A stretch of DNA of 20,886 nucleotides, taken from positions 1-20,886 of the forward strand of contig CALMVY010000196.1 of assembly GCA_937873245.1 (NCBI GenBank), read 5' to 3'. The notes under the pieces were generated by a model. That model searched no databases. It saw only the letters and a program-made list of their open reading frames with translations, and was not told the DNA's origin. The stretch is from an uncultured Arthrobacter sp. (GTDB lineage Bacteria; Actinomycetota; Actinomycetes; Actinomycetales; Micrococcaceae). The first letter of the stretch is position 1; every line of letters begins with the position of its first letter. This document shows positions 6,868-13,899 of the stretch, one piece after another. The position numbers and the translations under genes were made by a program.

Positions 6868-7704
6868 ATGGCTTACATCAAGGTTGGAACCGAGAACAGC
6901 ACCGACATCGAGCTCTACTACGAAGACCACGGAAGCGGCCAGCCGGTGGTCCTGATCCACGGCTACCCCCTGGACGGATCCTCCTGGGAGAAGCAGACGA
7001 CGGCGCTGCTGGCCGCCGGCTACCGGGTCATCACCTACGACCGCCGCGGCTTCGGCCAGTCCAGCAAACCCACCGACGGCTACGACTACGACACCTTCGC
7101 GGCGGACCTCAACACCCTGCTCACCACCCTGGACCTGAACGACGCCGTGCTGGTGGGCTTCTCGATGGGCACCGGCGAGGTGGGCCGGTACCTCGGCACG
7201 TACGGGTCGGCCCGGGTGGCGAAGGCTGTGTTCCTGGGCTCGCTGGAGCCCTACATCCTGCAGGCCGACGACAACCCCGGCGGCGTCCCGCAGTCCGTGT
7301 TCGACGGCCTGATGGAGGCTGTCACTGCCGACCGCTACGCCTTCTTCACCGAGTTCTTCAAGAACTTCTACAACAGCGACACCTTCTTGGGCACGCCCCG
7401 GCTCAGCGAGGAAGTCATGCGGGCCGGCTGGAACCTCGCGACGTCGGGCGGGCCCACCGCGTCGGCGGCCGCACAGCCCACCTGGCTCACCGATTTCCGC
7501 GCCGACATCCCCAAGATCGACGTCCCCGCGCTGATCGTCCACGGCACCGCGGACAACATCCTGCCGATCGACGTCACGGGCCGGCGGTTCGCCAAGGCCC
7601 TGCCGAGCGCCGAGTACGTGGAGATCGAGGGCGCCCCGCACGGCATGCTCTGGACCCACGCCGCCGAGGTCAACGAGGCGCTGCTGGGGTTCCTGGGCAA
7701 GTAG
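6868..7704 (+). CDS. alpha/beta hydrolase (non-heme chloroperoxidase-like)
   Basis: This is a 278-residue cytoplasmic alpha/beta hydrolase. Motifs in order are the HGYPLDGSSW oxyanion-hole loop (residues 31-40), YDRRGFGQS (58-66), nucleophile elbow GFSMGTGE with Ser99, acid HGTADNILP with Asp229, and base GAPHGM with His258. The sequence order and the DRRGFGQSSKP and GFSMGTGEV motifs place it with arylesterase / cofactor-free haloperoxidase relatives; most such enzymes are esterases in practice. GAGAGGA about 10 bases before the ATG supports the start. It faces away from the Cys-rich gene, with 178 bases between the starts. Confidence 0.92.
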   Translation: MAYIKVGTENSTDIELYYEDHGSGQPVVLIHGYPLDGSSWEKQTTALLAAGYRVITYDRRGFGQSSKPTDGYDYDTFAADLNTLLTTLDLNDAVLVGFSMGTGEVGRYLGTYGSARVAKAVFLGSLEPYILQADDNPGGVPQSVFDGLMEAVTADRYAFFTEFFKNFYNSDTFLGTPRLSEEVMRAGWNLATSGGPTASAAAQPTWLTDFRADIPKIDVPALIVHGTADNILPIDVTGRRFAKALPSAEYVEIEGAPHGMLWTHAAEVNEALLGFLGK

Positions 7705-7740
7705 GGCCCTGCGCTGGCCGGTCGGGGGACTGGCCGCCGT

Positions 7741-7823
7741 CCGTCCGGGGGCACTTCGACACGAAACGCCGGGCCGCCGTCGTGCATTTCGACGCCGGAC
7801 CCCGGCAAAGTGCCCCCGGACGG
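7741..7823. repeat. 83-bp palindromic intergenic repeat, copy A
   Basis: The outer arms 7741-7758 and 7806-7823 pair at 17 of 18 positions (CCGTCCGGGGGCACTT...). The interior holds ACACGAAACGCCGGGCCGCCG. It begins 36 bases after the hydrolase stop. Copy B at 8603-8685 has the same length, orientation and about 92% identity (7 differences by eye). Confidence 0.85.
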
Positions 7824-7941
7824 CAGAGCGGCGTGAGCCCCCGCAGAGAACGGGCGGCCAATCGAAACTGGAGTGGAATGCCGCCGCCCTTGTTGCGGTG
7901 TAACCGAGGTGCGACCAGGGCGGGCAGACCCCGACCAGAGC

Positions 7942-7947
7942 TATAAA
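7942..7947 (+). promoter_or_regulatory. -10-like box TATAAA before the frameshifted exported-protein gene
   Basis: TATAAA lies 27 bases before the ATG at 7975. No clear -35 is seen at the usual distance. Confidence 0.3.
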
Positions 7948-7974
7948 TTCGCATCTCGCAGAAGAACCAAGACA

Positions 7975-8467
7975 ATGTCCATCATCAATTCACCAAGAAA
8001 ATCCCGCCCCCTGGTGGCCAGGATCGCGCTGATCCCGGCCGTCACCCTGGGGCTCATCGGGGGCCCCGTCGCGGTGGCCGGCCCGGCCACCGCAGCAACC
8101 TCCGAACGCGGCTGCACCGTGGATCCTCTGAAGCCCACCAAGCAGGACAGCAGAGACAAAGGCAAAACCACAGTGGACTTCCGGATCTACGTGGACTGCC
8201 ACGGGCGACAAGACGGTGCAGATCCGCCAGCTGCGCTTTGAAGACGACCCCGGCAGGCATGACGATCTCCTGGGGTGGTCCACGTTCTGGAGGTCCTTCG
8301 ATCGCCGTGACGACGCCGTGAGGATTCACAGTTACGACCACGTGCGGAACGGCCCAGGCAGCGAGGAGGTCTACCAACTCGTTTCCTTCCGCGTCCGCAG
8401 CGGCAACAGCGATCATTGGTCCGACTGGACCCGCTGGGAAAAGAGCGACGTGGCCAGGATCCACTAG
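7975..8467 (+). pseudogene. exported protein gene broken by a single-base frameshift
   Basis: The first frame starts MSIINSPRKSRPLVARIALIP with a Sec signal peptide ending near AGPATAA (about residues 34-40). It runs to IYVDCHGRQ and stops at 8241. A second frame picks up at the same point and reads TGDKTVQIRQLRFEDDPGRHDD... to WEKSDVARIH, stopping at 8465-8467. Removing one C of the CC at 8199-8200 restores a continuous 163-residue protein reading IYVDC-TGDKTVQ. The product would be a small secreted protein with two cysteines (RGCTVDP and YVDC). I recognise no family. The break may be a true mutation or a base-calling error. The downstream half keeps coding character, so any decay is recent. 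Confidence 0.72.
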
Positions 8468-8501
8468 TGATCATCCAGCGGCCCGCGCCGCCGTGCACAG
8501 A

Positions 8502-8534
8502 GAGCCAGGGGACGAGTCCTCTGGCTCCCCTTTT
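8502..8534 (+). terminator. intrinsic terminator after the frameshifted gene
   Basis: A 12-position stem (8502-8513 with 8516-8527, one G-T wobble, GAGCCAG / CTGGCTC at the base) is followed by CCCTTTT. It lies 35 bases after the stop codon. Confidence 0.8.
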
Positions 8535-8602
8535 GCCCGGGTTTTGCCCGGAGGTCCTGGCCGCGACACCCAAGGCGGGGGCCAGGCCGGGCGCATCCCT
8601 TG

Positions 8603-8685
8603 CCGTCCGGGGGCACTTTGACACGAAACGCCGGGCCGCCGCGGTCCATTTCGACGTCGGACCGCGGCAAAGTGCCCCCGGACCG
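8603..8685. repeat. 83-bp palindromic intergenic repeat, copy B
   Basis: Arms 8603-8620 and 8668-8685 pair at 17 of 18 positions. In this copy there is also a perfect 9-bp inner hairpin, CCGCGGTCC (8639-8647) with GGACCGCGG (8659-8667). Same orientation and length as copy A. Confidence 0.85.
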
Positions 8686-8753
8686 CAGGGCGGGGTGGGC
8701 CGGAGCCGGGACCGCGTGGGTGAACGCCGGTACCCACCGCCACCGCAGCGAGG

Positions 8754-9008
8754 TTAGGTCTCGTCGTCCCACATGCCGGTGTCCGCGGCCGCGTCTTCCG
8801 GCTTGACCTCCGCGTCCGAGTCACCGGACCCGACGTAGGCGGCCGGCACCGTTCCCGCGGCCTGGGTCTGCTGTTCCTCACGGATATTGCGGGCCTGGCC
8901 GGGTTCGGCGTGCGGCTGGCGGGCTTCGACGGCGTCCGGGTCGCCCGGCCCGCGAAGGCCGGCCGGATCGGTGGTCGGATCGGTGGTCGGATCGTTGGGA
9001 TCACTCAT
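8754..9008 (-). CDS. small acidic low-complexity protein
   Basis: An 84-residue protein starts MSDPNDPTTDPTTDPAGLRG and ends AAADTGMWDDET. It is strongly acidic, rich in Asp, Pro, Ala and Thr, without hydrophobic segments, and is probably disordered. The DPTT repeat comes from a short tandem DNA repeat near the start codon. AAAGG about 7 bases before the ATG supports the start. No function is recognised. It is transcribed away from the OHCU decarboxylase gene, sharing an 87-base intergenic region. Confidence 0.65.
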   Translation of the reverse strand: MSDPNDPTTDPTTDPAGLRGPGDPDAVEARQPHAEPGQARNIREEQQTQAAGTVPAAYVGSGDSDAEVKPEDAAADTGMWDDET

Positions 9009-9095
9009 GACACTGCCTTTCGTCCGTGGATTGAATCCTCTCCCAGACTAACGTGGGCCCTACACCGTGGATCCAGCAACAGATCACGAGGCCTC

Positions 9096-9593
9096 ATGCA
9101 CCTTGAAGAGTTCAATTCGGCCAGCCGCACCGGGGCCGCCGACGCCCTGCGCCCCTGCCTGGACATCCCGCGCTGGATCGATGAACTCGCCGGCGCGCGG
9201 CCCTACCCCACTCTCGCGGCGCTGCTTGAGGCTGGCCGCCGCGCAGCCAACCCGTTCACTCCGGCGGAGATCGAGGCGGCCCTCGCCCACCACCCGCGGA
9301 TCGGCGAGCGGGCGCCGGGCAACAGCACTGAGGCCAGGCTGTCCCAGTCGGAGCAGGCCGGACTCGGCGAGGCCGGCGAATCCGTCGCAGACGCCCTGGC
9401 GGCCGGCAACCGGGCCTACGAGGAGAAGTTCGGGCGGGTGTTCCTGATCCGGGCGGCCGGCCGCAGCCGCGGGGAGATCCTGGCCGCCCTCAACACCAGG
9501 CTCTCCCACACGCCCGAGCAAGAACAAGCAATAATTGGCCAGCAGCTGCGGGAAATCGCCGTGCTCCGACTCGAAGGGCTGATGGGAAAATGA
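9096..9593 (+). CDS. 2-oxo-4-hydroxy-4-carboxy-5-ureidoimidazoline (OHCU) decarboxylase
   Basis: This 165-residue enzyme converts OHCU to S-allantoin, the third step from urate. The family signature is clear: the catalytic His66 lies in AHHPRIGERAP, followed by SQSEQAGLGEA (83-93) and then GNRAYEEKFGRVFLIRAAGRSRGEIL (104-129), the helical core that holds the substrate. The length is typical for the stand-alone bacterial enzyme. The ATG at 9096 begins MHLEEFNSAS, the usual N-terminus; an upstream in-frame extension would cross the divergent gene. Its stop overlaps the next start as ATGA, so it is translationally coupled to HIU hydrolase. Confidence 0.93.
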   Translation: MHLEEFNSASRTGAADALRPCLDIPRWIDELAGARPYPTLAALLEAGRRAANPFTPAEIEAALAHHPRIGERAPGNSTEARLSQSEQAGLGEAGESVADALAAGNRAYEEKFGRVFLIRAAGRSRGEILAALNTRLSHTPEQEQAIIGQQLREIAVLRLEGLMGK

Positions 9594-9931
9594 GCATGTC
9601 CCACGTCACCACCCACGTACTCGACACCAGCTCCGGCAAGCCGGCTGCGAACGTTCCGGTCACCCTGAACAGGCTCGACGGCGGCCGCTGGGTCCAGGTC
9701 GCCGAGGCCGCCACCGACGCGGACGGCCGCATCAAGCAACTGGGGCCGGACCGGCTGCCGACGGGAACGTACCGCCTGGCCTTCGACACGGGTAAGTACT
9801 TCGCCGCCACCGGCACCGCCACGTTCTTCCCCGAAGTGGTCCTCACCTTCGGCGTGGTGGGGTCGGAGGCCCACTACCATGTGCCGCTCCTGCTCAGCCC
9901 GTTCGCGTACTCCACCTACCGGGGCAGCTGA
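9590..9931 (+). CDS. 5-hydroxyisourate (HIU) hydrolase, transthyretin-like
   Basis: A 113-residue protein converts HIU, the direct uricase product, to OHCU. It has the transthyretin-related fold signatures: THVLDTSSGKPA with active-site His9, the DADGR turn with its Arg, SEAHYHVPLLLSPFAYSTY with the second active-site His, and the C-terminal YRGS tetrapeptide that is diagnostic for HIU hydrolases rather than hormone-binding transthyretin. It overlaps the OHCU decarboxylase stop by 4 bases (ATGA); a second ATG at 9596 is an alternative start. Usually a homotetramer in the cytoplasm. Confidence 0.95.
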   Translation: MSMSHVTTHVLDTSSGKPAANVPVTLNRLDGGRWVQVAEAATDADGRIKQLGPDRLPTGTYRLAFDTGKYFAATGTATFFPEVVLTFGVVGSEAHYHVPLLLSPFAYSTYRGS

Positions 9932-9985
9932 GCCCGCCGAATTCAGATGTTGCGGGAGAGACCGCAGAACCCACCGAGTGCGCAC

Positions 9986-10020
9986 TTGACGGCAATGTTC
10001 CGCTTCGGGACTGCCGTCAA
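9986..10020. promoter_or_regulatory. hairpin / possible operator before the MocA-like gene
   Basis: TTGACGGCA (9986-9994) and TGCCGTCAA (10012-10020) are perfect 9-bp arms. Inside, GTTCCG pairs with CGGGAC around a CTT loop. No T-run follows, which argues against an intrinsic terminator. The right arm falls at the -35 position of the proposed promoter whose -10 is at 10037, so it could be an operator. Confidence 0.5.
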
Positions 10021-10036
10021 CTGCCAACTGGATGCA

Positions 10037-10042
10037 TAGGCT
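10037..10042 (+). promoter_or_regulatory. -10 box TAGGCT for a leaderless transcript
   Basis: TAGGCT ends 6 bases before the ATG at 10049, and no good ribosome site is present. The same spacing recurs before several other genes in this window. Confidence 0.45.
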
Positions 10043-10048
10043 GGGACC

Positions 10049-10732
10049 ATGGCTGACTCATCGGAACGGCTCACGACGGCGGGATCAACGGCGGGATCGA
10101 CGACGGCGGTGCTGCTCGCCGCCGGCGCCGGGACACGGCTGGGCCTCGGGCCCAAGGCGCTGCTCCCGTTCCGCGGCCGCACCCTCGTGGAAGTGCTGGC
10201 CGACGTCCTGCTCGCGGGCGGCTGCCGGGAAGTGGTGGCGGTGCTCGGCGCGGACGCGGCAACGGTCCGCGCCGGCACCGACCTCAGCCGGCACCGGGTC
10301 ATCGACAACCCCGACTGGGCCACGGGAATGGGCAGCTCCTTCCGGCTCGGAGTCGCCGCGGCGGCCCCGGAGGACCACGTGCTAATGGCGCTGGTGGACC
10401 AACCGGGCCTGACCCCGGAGACCGTCGCCCGGCTGCTGGCAGCCCACCGGCCCGGCAGGGTGACCGCGGCAGGCTACCGCGGCCCGGAAGGAACGCTGCA
10501 GCGGGGACATCCGCTGCTCCTGGATGCCAGCCTCCGCGCTGAAGCCGCACATACGGCAACAGGCGACGCCGGGGCACGCTACTTCCTGCAGGCCCATCCG
10601 GAGCTGGTAGACCTAGTGGACTGCAGCGACCTCTCCGGCGGCGAGGACCTCGACTCCCCCGACCAGCTGAACCTCCTCGACCCGGCCCAGCCACAGGCCA
10701 CCGCGCAACGTAAGGAGAACCAGGAATTATGA
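10049..10732 (+). CDS. MocA/MobA-like nucleotidyltransferase (molybdenum cofactor cytidylyltransferase type)
   Basis: The 227-residue protein has an NTP-transferase Rossmann-like domain. Motifs are VLLAAGAGTRLGLGPKALLPF (nucleotide-binding loop, residues 21-41, with Lys36), DNPDWATGMGSSFRLGV, MALVDQPGLTPETV (metal-binding Asp), and GTLQRGHPLLLD. These fit the MocA family, which loads CMP on molybdopterin to make the cytosine dinucleotide cofactor used by xanthine-dehydrogenase-type enzymes; a MobA-type (GMP) specificity cannot be excluded. Its place between the urate genes and the XDH operon suggests it matures the cofactor of that XDH. The stop overlaps the SDR gene start (ATGA). Confidence 0.82.
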   Translation: MADSSERLTTAGSTAGSTTAVLLAAGAGTRLGLGPKALLPFRGRTLVEVLADVLLAGGCREVVAVLGADAATVRAGTDLSRHRVIDNPDWATGMGSSFRLGVAAAAPEDHVLMALVDQPGLTPETVARLLAAHRPGRVTAAGYRGPEGTLQRGHPLLLDASLRAEAAHTATGDAGARYFLQAHPELVDLVDCSDLSGGEDLDSPDQLNLLDPAQPQATAQRKENQEL

Positions 10733-11451
10733 GAATCCTTGTCACAGGTTCCGCGGACGGCCTTGGACGGGCCGCGGCGGATTCCCTGCTGTCGGGCGGC
10801 CACGCCGTCGTCGTGCATGCCCGCAACCAGGACCGCGCGGCCAGCCTCGCCGCCCTCGTGGACCGCGGTGCGGACATCGTGGTGGGCGACTTCACTGACC
10901 GCGATGCCGTTCGGCGCATCGCCGTCGAGCTGAACGGCCGGGACCCGCTCGACGCGGTGATCCACAACGCCGGCGTCTGGCGCGGACGGGCGGTCATGCC
11001 GGCCAACGTCGTCGCGCCCTACCTCCTCACGGCCCTTCTCGAGGGGCCGCGGCGGCATGTGTATTTGAGCAGCGGCTCGCATTTCGGCGGGCAGCCCTCG
11101 CTGGCCGGAGTCGATTGGCAGGGCAAGACGCCCGGATCGTACGCAGACAGCAAACTGTTCCTCACCACGCTCGCGGCCGAGCTGGCCCGGCTGCATCCGG
11201 AGCTGCTCAGCAACGCCGTGGACCCCGGCTGGGTACCCACCAAGATGGGCGGACCCGGCGCGCCCGACGATCTGGAACTGGGACACCAAACCCAGGCCTG
11301 GCTCGCGGCAAGTGATCAGCCCCAGGCGCTCACGAGCGGCGGGTACTGGTACCACCGGCAAAGGCAGCAGCCACACCGCGCCGTCAATGACCACACCTTC
11401 CAGGACCAGCTCCTGCGAACCCTTGCTGACGAAACAGGCGCCCGGCTCTGA
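10729..11451 (+). CDS. short-chain dehydrogenase/reductase (SDR)
   Basis: A 240-residue classical SDR. It has TGSADGLGRA near the N-terminus (residues 6-15, cofactor loop TGxxxGLG), NAG at 80-82, SSGSHFG (114-120) supplying the catalytic Ser, Y138-ADS-K142 as the catalytic dyad, and the DPGWVPTKMGG segment after the active site. The Arg residues following the second beta strand (HARNQDR) favour NADP(H). The gene overlaps the MocA-like stop by 4 bases, has its own AAGGAGAA site, and is thus in the same operon. The substrate is unknown; a role in purine breakdown is only suggested by position. Confidence 0.88.
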   Translation: MRILVTGSADGLGRAAADSLLSGGHAVVVHARNQDRAASLAALVDRGADIVVGDFTDRDAVRRIAVELNGRDPLDAVIHNAGVWRGRAVMPANVVAPYLLTALLEGPRRHVYLSSGSHFGGQPSLAGVDWQGKTPGSYADSKLFLTTLAAELARLHPELLSNAVDPGWVPTKMGGPGAPDDLELGHQTQAWLAASDQPQALTSGGYWYHRQRQQPHRAVNDHTFQDQLLRTLADETGARL

Positions 11452-11477
11452 CCCGGTCGCGGCAGGCCACCGCGGGC

Positions 11478-12140
11478 CTACTGCTCCATGCCGGCGGCCA
11501 GCAACTTCTGCAGTCCGAGCTTGAATCCGGACCGGCCGCCATGCGCGGGGTGCCGGATTTTCGGCACGTCCAGGCCGCTTAGCCGCAGGCTGCGGTGCGC
11601 CACATTCCCGACGGCCACCACCGTTTCGACGGGAAAGAGTTCCGTCAACGCCTGCCAGAACGGGGTTCCCAATGCTGCCTCGGAGGCATTGGGCGTGCGG
11701 TTGGACAGCGGCTGCCCAGGGAGATGGGTATGCCAGGGGCAGGCACTCCAGAGCAGGGGCAGGAAGTCCAGCTCGGCCAGCACCTCCCACATCACCGTGG
11801 CCGTCGGCTCCGCCGCAACGCCCGCAGCCTCTGCCGGCAGCACGTAGCCCTTGTCCGGCCCGAACAGTCCGAACCCGTTGGCAGGACCCTCGAACATCGT
11901 GCGGTTGGTGAAGGGAACGCCGGTGATCCTCATGCCGCGGAAGCCGGGGGCCTCCCCCACCAGCAGCACCTTCGGGCGCCGGTCCAGCATTTCCTGGAGG
12001 TAGATCGCCAGGTTCCGCCGGCGCTGCGCATTTCCCGGCACGGAATGGTCAAAGAAGTTGTTGCACGAGTTGTTGCGCGCCGGCCCCGTTGCCACGGCCG
12101 CGAGCCGGTCCACAAAGCCGTCGATGGCGGATGACGTCAT
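11478..12140 (-). CDS. uracil-DNA glycosylase superfamily protein
   Basis: This 220-residue protein contains the UDG-fold signature VLLVGEAPGFRGMRITGVPFT (58-78; GEAPG is the motif 1 site) and a C-terminal KIRHPAHGG segment corresponding to motif 2 (HPS/HPA type). Between them are ATVMWEVLAEL, LWSACPWHTH and VVAVGNVAHRSL. It differs from the family 1 Ung motif and fits the broader UDG-like family. DNA glycosylase activity is inferred, not certain. The ATG at 12138-12140 was chosen over an upstream in-frame ATG because of the GGGAAGGGG ribosome site just before it. The upstream neighbour DUF488 is divergent. Confidence 0.82.
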   Translation of the reverse strand: MTSSAIDGFVDRLAAVATGPARNNSCNNFFDHSVPGNAQRRRNLAIYLQEMLDRRPKVLLVGEAPGFRGMRITGVPFTNRTMFEGPANGFGLFGPDKGYVLPAEAAGVAAEPTATVMWEVLAELDFLPLLWSACPWHTHLPGQPLSNRTPNASEAALGTPFWQALTELFPVETVVAVGNVAHRSLRLSGLDVPKIRHPAHGGRSGFKLGLQKLLAAGMEQ

Positions 12141-12237
12141 TCGGCCCCTTCCCTTCGCAGTCCGCAGGTCTCGCAGTTCGTAGAACAATCAGACTATCCG
12201 TGACCCTGCTAGCCCGGCGCAGGGCCCAGGGGCGCCT

Positions 12238-12243
12238 TAGCAT
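12238..12243 (+). promoter_or_regulatory. -10 box TAGCAT for a leaderless transcript
   Basis: TAGCAT is followed by AGGGGGC and the DUF488 ATG at 12251, a 7-base gap. Confidence 0.45.
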
Positions 12244-12250
12244 AGGGGGC

Positions 12251-12775
12251 ATGGCGGACACGACCATCTTCACCGTGGGGCACTCCACCCACCCGATCGA
12301 CGAATTCATCGGCATCCTGAAGGCCCACGGCATCAAGAAGCTGGTCGACGTGCGCACCGTCCCGAAGTCGCGGCACAATCCGCAGTTCAATGCGGACCCG
12401 CTGGCAGCGAGCGTGCGGGCCAGCGGGATCACTTACCGGCGGATGGAGTCCCTCGGTGGCCTCCGGCACTCCCGGAACGACAGCCCCAACGGCGCCTGGC
12501 GAAACGCCTCTTTCCGGGGCTACGCCGACTACATGCAGACCGAGGAATTTTCCAAGGCCATCGACCAGCTCTTGGAACGCGGGCGAACCAACAATTTGGC
12601 GATCATGTGCGCGGAAGCCGTCCCGTGGCGCTGCCACCGCTCGCTGATCGGAGACGCGCTCGTGGTTCGGAATGTCGAAGTGCTGGACATCATGACGGAA
12701 AAGTCTGCTAAACCCCACACCCTGACTTCTTTCGCCCGCGTGGACGGCCGCCGCTTGTGGTACCCGCCGGAATAG
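12251..12775 (+). CDS. DUF488 family protein
   Basis: The 174-residue protein begins MADTTIFTVGHSTHPIDEF, the standard DUF488 opening (residues 6-12 FTVGHST). It continues with LVDVRTVPKSRHNPQFN and ends with the family's conserved AIMCAEAVPWRCHRSLIGDAL, where two cysteines and the CHR triplet sit. The fold is small and cytoplasmic; its molecular role is unsettled. The chosen ATG matches the family N-terminus and sits 7 bases after a TAGCAT box. It is divergent from the UDG gene and convergent with the aldo-keto reductase. Confidence 0.9.
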   Translation: MADTTIFTVGHSTHPIDEFIGILKAHGIKKLVDVRTVPKSRHNPQFNADPLAASVRASGITYRRMESLGGLRHSRNDSPNGAWRNASFRGYADYMQTEEFSKAIDQLLERGRTNNLAIMCAEAVPWRCHRSLIGDALVVRNVEVLDIMTEKSAKPHTLTSFARVDGRRLWYPPE

Positions 12776-12801
12776 TGGCCCGGTAACGGCAACGCGGACT
12801 G

Positions 12802-13785
12802 CTACCAGCGCGGGTGGATCGATGCGCGGAAGTAGCGGTCGTAGATTTCGTGGACGCCGACGTCGAACGTTGAGTCAATCCCGCTGGCCGCCGCCGCTTC
12901 GGCGTTGGAGCGGGCCTGGTCCACGGTGCGCGCACCGGGGATCACCGTGCTGACGCCGTCCTGCGCCGCGATCCAGGCGATGGCCGCCTGGGCGGTGCTG
13001 ACGCCGTCGGGCACCAGTTCCTCGAACTCGGCCACCGCTTTGAGGCCCTGTTCGAAGTCCACTCCGGAGAAGGTCTCGCCGACGTCGAACGCCGATCCGG
13101 TGCGGTTGAAGTTCCGGTGGTCGTCCGCCGCGAACGACGTGTCCGCGGTGTACTTACCGGAGAGCAGCCCCGAGGCGAGCGGCACGCGAGCGATGATCCC
13201 GACGCCGGCGGCCTCCGCCGCGGGCAGCACCTCGTCGAGGGGCTTGAGCCGGAAGGCGTTGAGGATGATCTGCACCGTGGCCGTGCCTTCGTGCCGCATC
13301 GCTTCGAGGGCTTCGTCGGTCCGCTCCACGCTGACGCCATAGTTCCGGATGGCGCCCTCGGCCACCAGGGTGTCCAGCGCGTCATAGACTTCGGCGTTGC
13401 TGTACACGGCGGTGGGCGGGCAGTGCAGCTGGACCAGATCCAGCCGCTCCACGCCCAAGTTCCGCCGCGACCGGTCCGTCCATTCGCGGAAGTTGGCCAG
13501 GTTGTAGTTCTCCGGCAGCTGCTCCGCCCGGCGGCCCATCTTGGTGGCCACCGTGATGTCCAGGCCCGGGTTGTCCGCCAGGAATTTGCCGATGGCCTGC
13601 TCGCTGCGGCCGTCGCCATAAACATCGGCGGTGTCGAAGAACGTGACCCCGGCTTCCGCGGAGGCGGCCAGGATGGCCTGCGCCTGCGCGGGGTCCACGT
13701 TGCCCCAGTCCGCGCCAAGCTGCCAGGTCCCCAGCCCAACGATGGAGACGTTCCGTCCGGTTTTGCCCAAGATTCGCTGTTCCAT
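12802..13785 (-). CDS. aldo-keto reductase
   Basis: This is a 327-residue NADP(H)-dependent (beta/alpha)8 oxidoreductase. The catalytic tetrad is visible: Asp51 and Tyr56 in FFDTADVYGDGRSE, Lys82 in ATKMGR, and His121 in LVQLHCPP. The C-terminal cofactor-binding part has STVIPGARTVDQARSNAEA. Overall it resembles AKR11/12-like or general-stress aldo-keto reductases; substrate unknown. Tandem ATG codons occur (13786-13788 and 13783-13785). I prefer the second because a TATAGT box ends exactly 6 bases before it, fitting leaderless expression, and the protein then starts MEQRILGKTG as usual in the family. Confidence 0.9.
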   Translation of the reverse strand: MEQRILGKTGRNVSIVGLGTWQLGADWGNVDPAQAQAILAASAEAGVTFFDTADVYGDGRSEQAIGKFLADNPGLDITVATKMGRRAEQLPENYNLANFREWTDRSRRNLGVERLDLVQLHCPPTAVYSNAEVYDALDTLVAEGAIRNYGVSVERTDEALEAMRHEGTATVQIILNAFRLKPLDEVLPAAEAAGVGIIARVPLASGLLSGKYTADTSFAADDHRNFNRTGSAFDVGETFSGVDFEQGLKAVAEFEELVPDGVSTAQAAIAWIAAQDGVSTVIPGARTVDQARSNAEAAAASGIDSTFDVGVHEIYDRYFRASIHPRW

Positions 13786-13791
13786 CATCCG

Positions 13792-13797
13792 ACTATA
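13792..13797 (-). promoter_or_regulatory. -10 box TATAGT of the aldo-keto reductase gene
   Basis: TATAGT on the minus strand precedes the second of two tandem ATG codons by 6 bases, indicating a leaderless mRNA. Confidence 0.5.
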
Positions 13798-13832
13798 GGC
13801 CGTGGGCGCTCTCAACGTGCGGGCGCCGGAAC

Positions 13833-13899
13833 AGCAACGCGGGGTCAGCTACGGCCCCTTAAGGCCCCTCCAATGGGCCGTAGCTGACCCCGCGTTGCT
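13833..13899. repeat. perfect 25-bp inverted repeat with 17-base loop
   Basis: The arms 13833-13857 and 13875-13899 are exact complements (outer end AGCAACGCGGGGTCAGC). The right arm abuts the stop codon of the xanthine dehydrogenase gene at 13900. A hairpin this long could end the leftward XDH transcript even without a T-run. On the minus strand the loop reads ATTGGAGGGGCCTTAAG, which recalls the loop of the repeat at 5328-5385. Confidence 0.9.
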
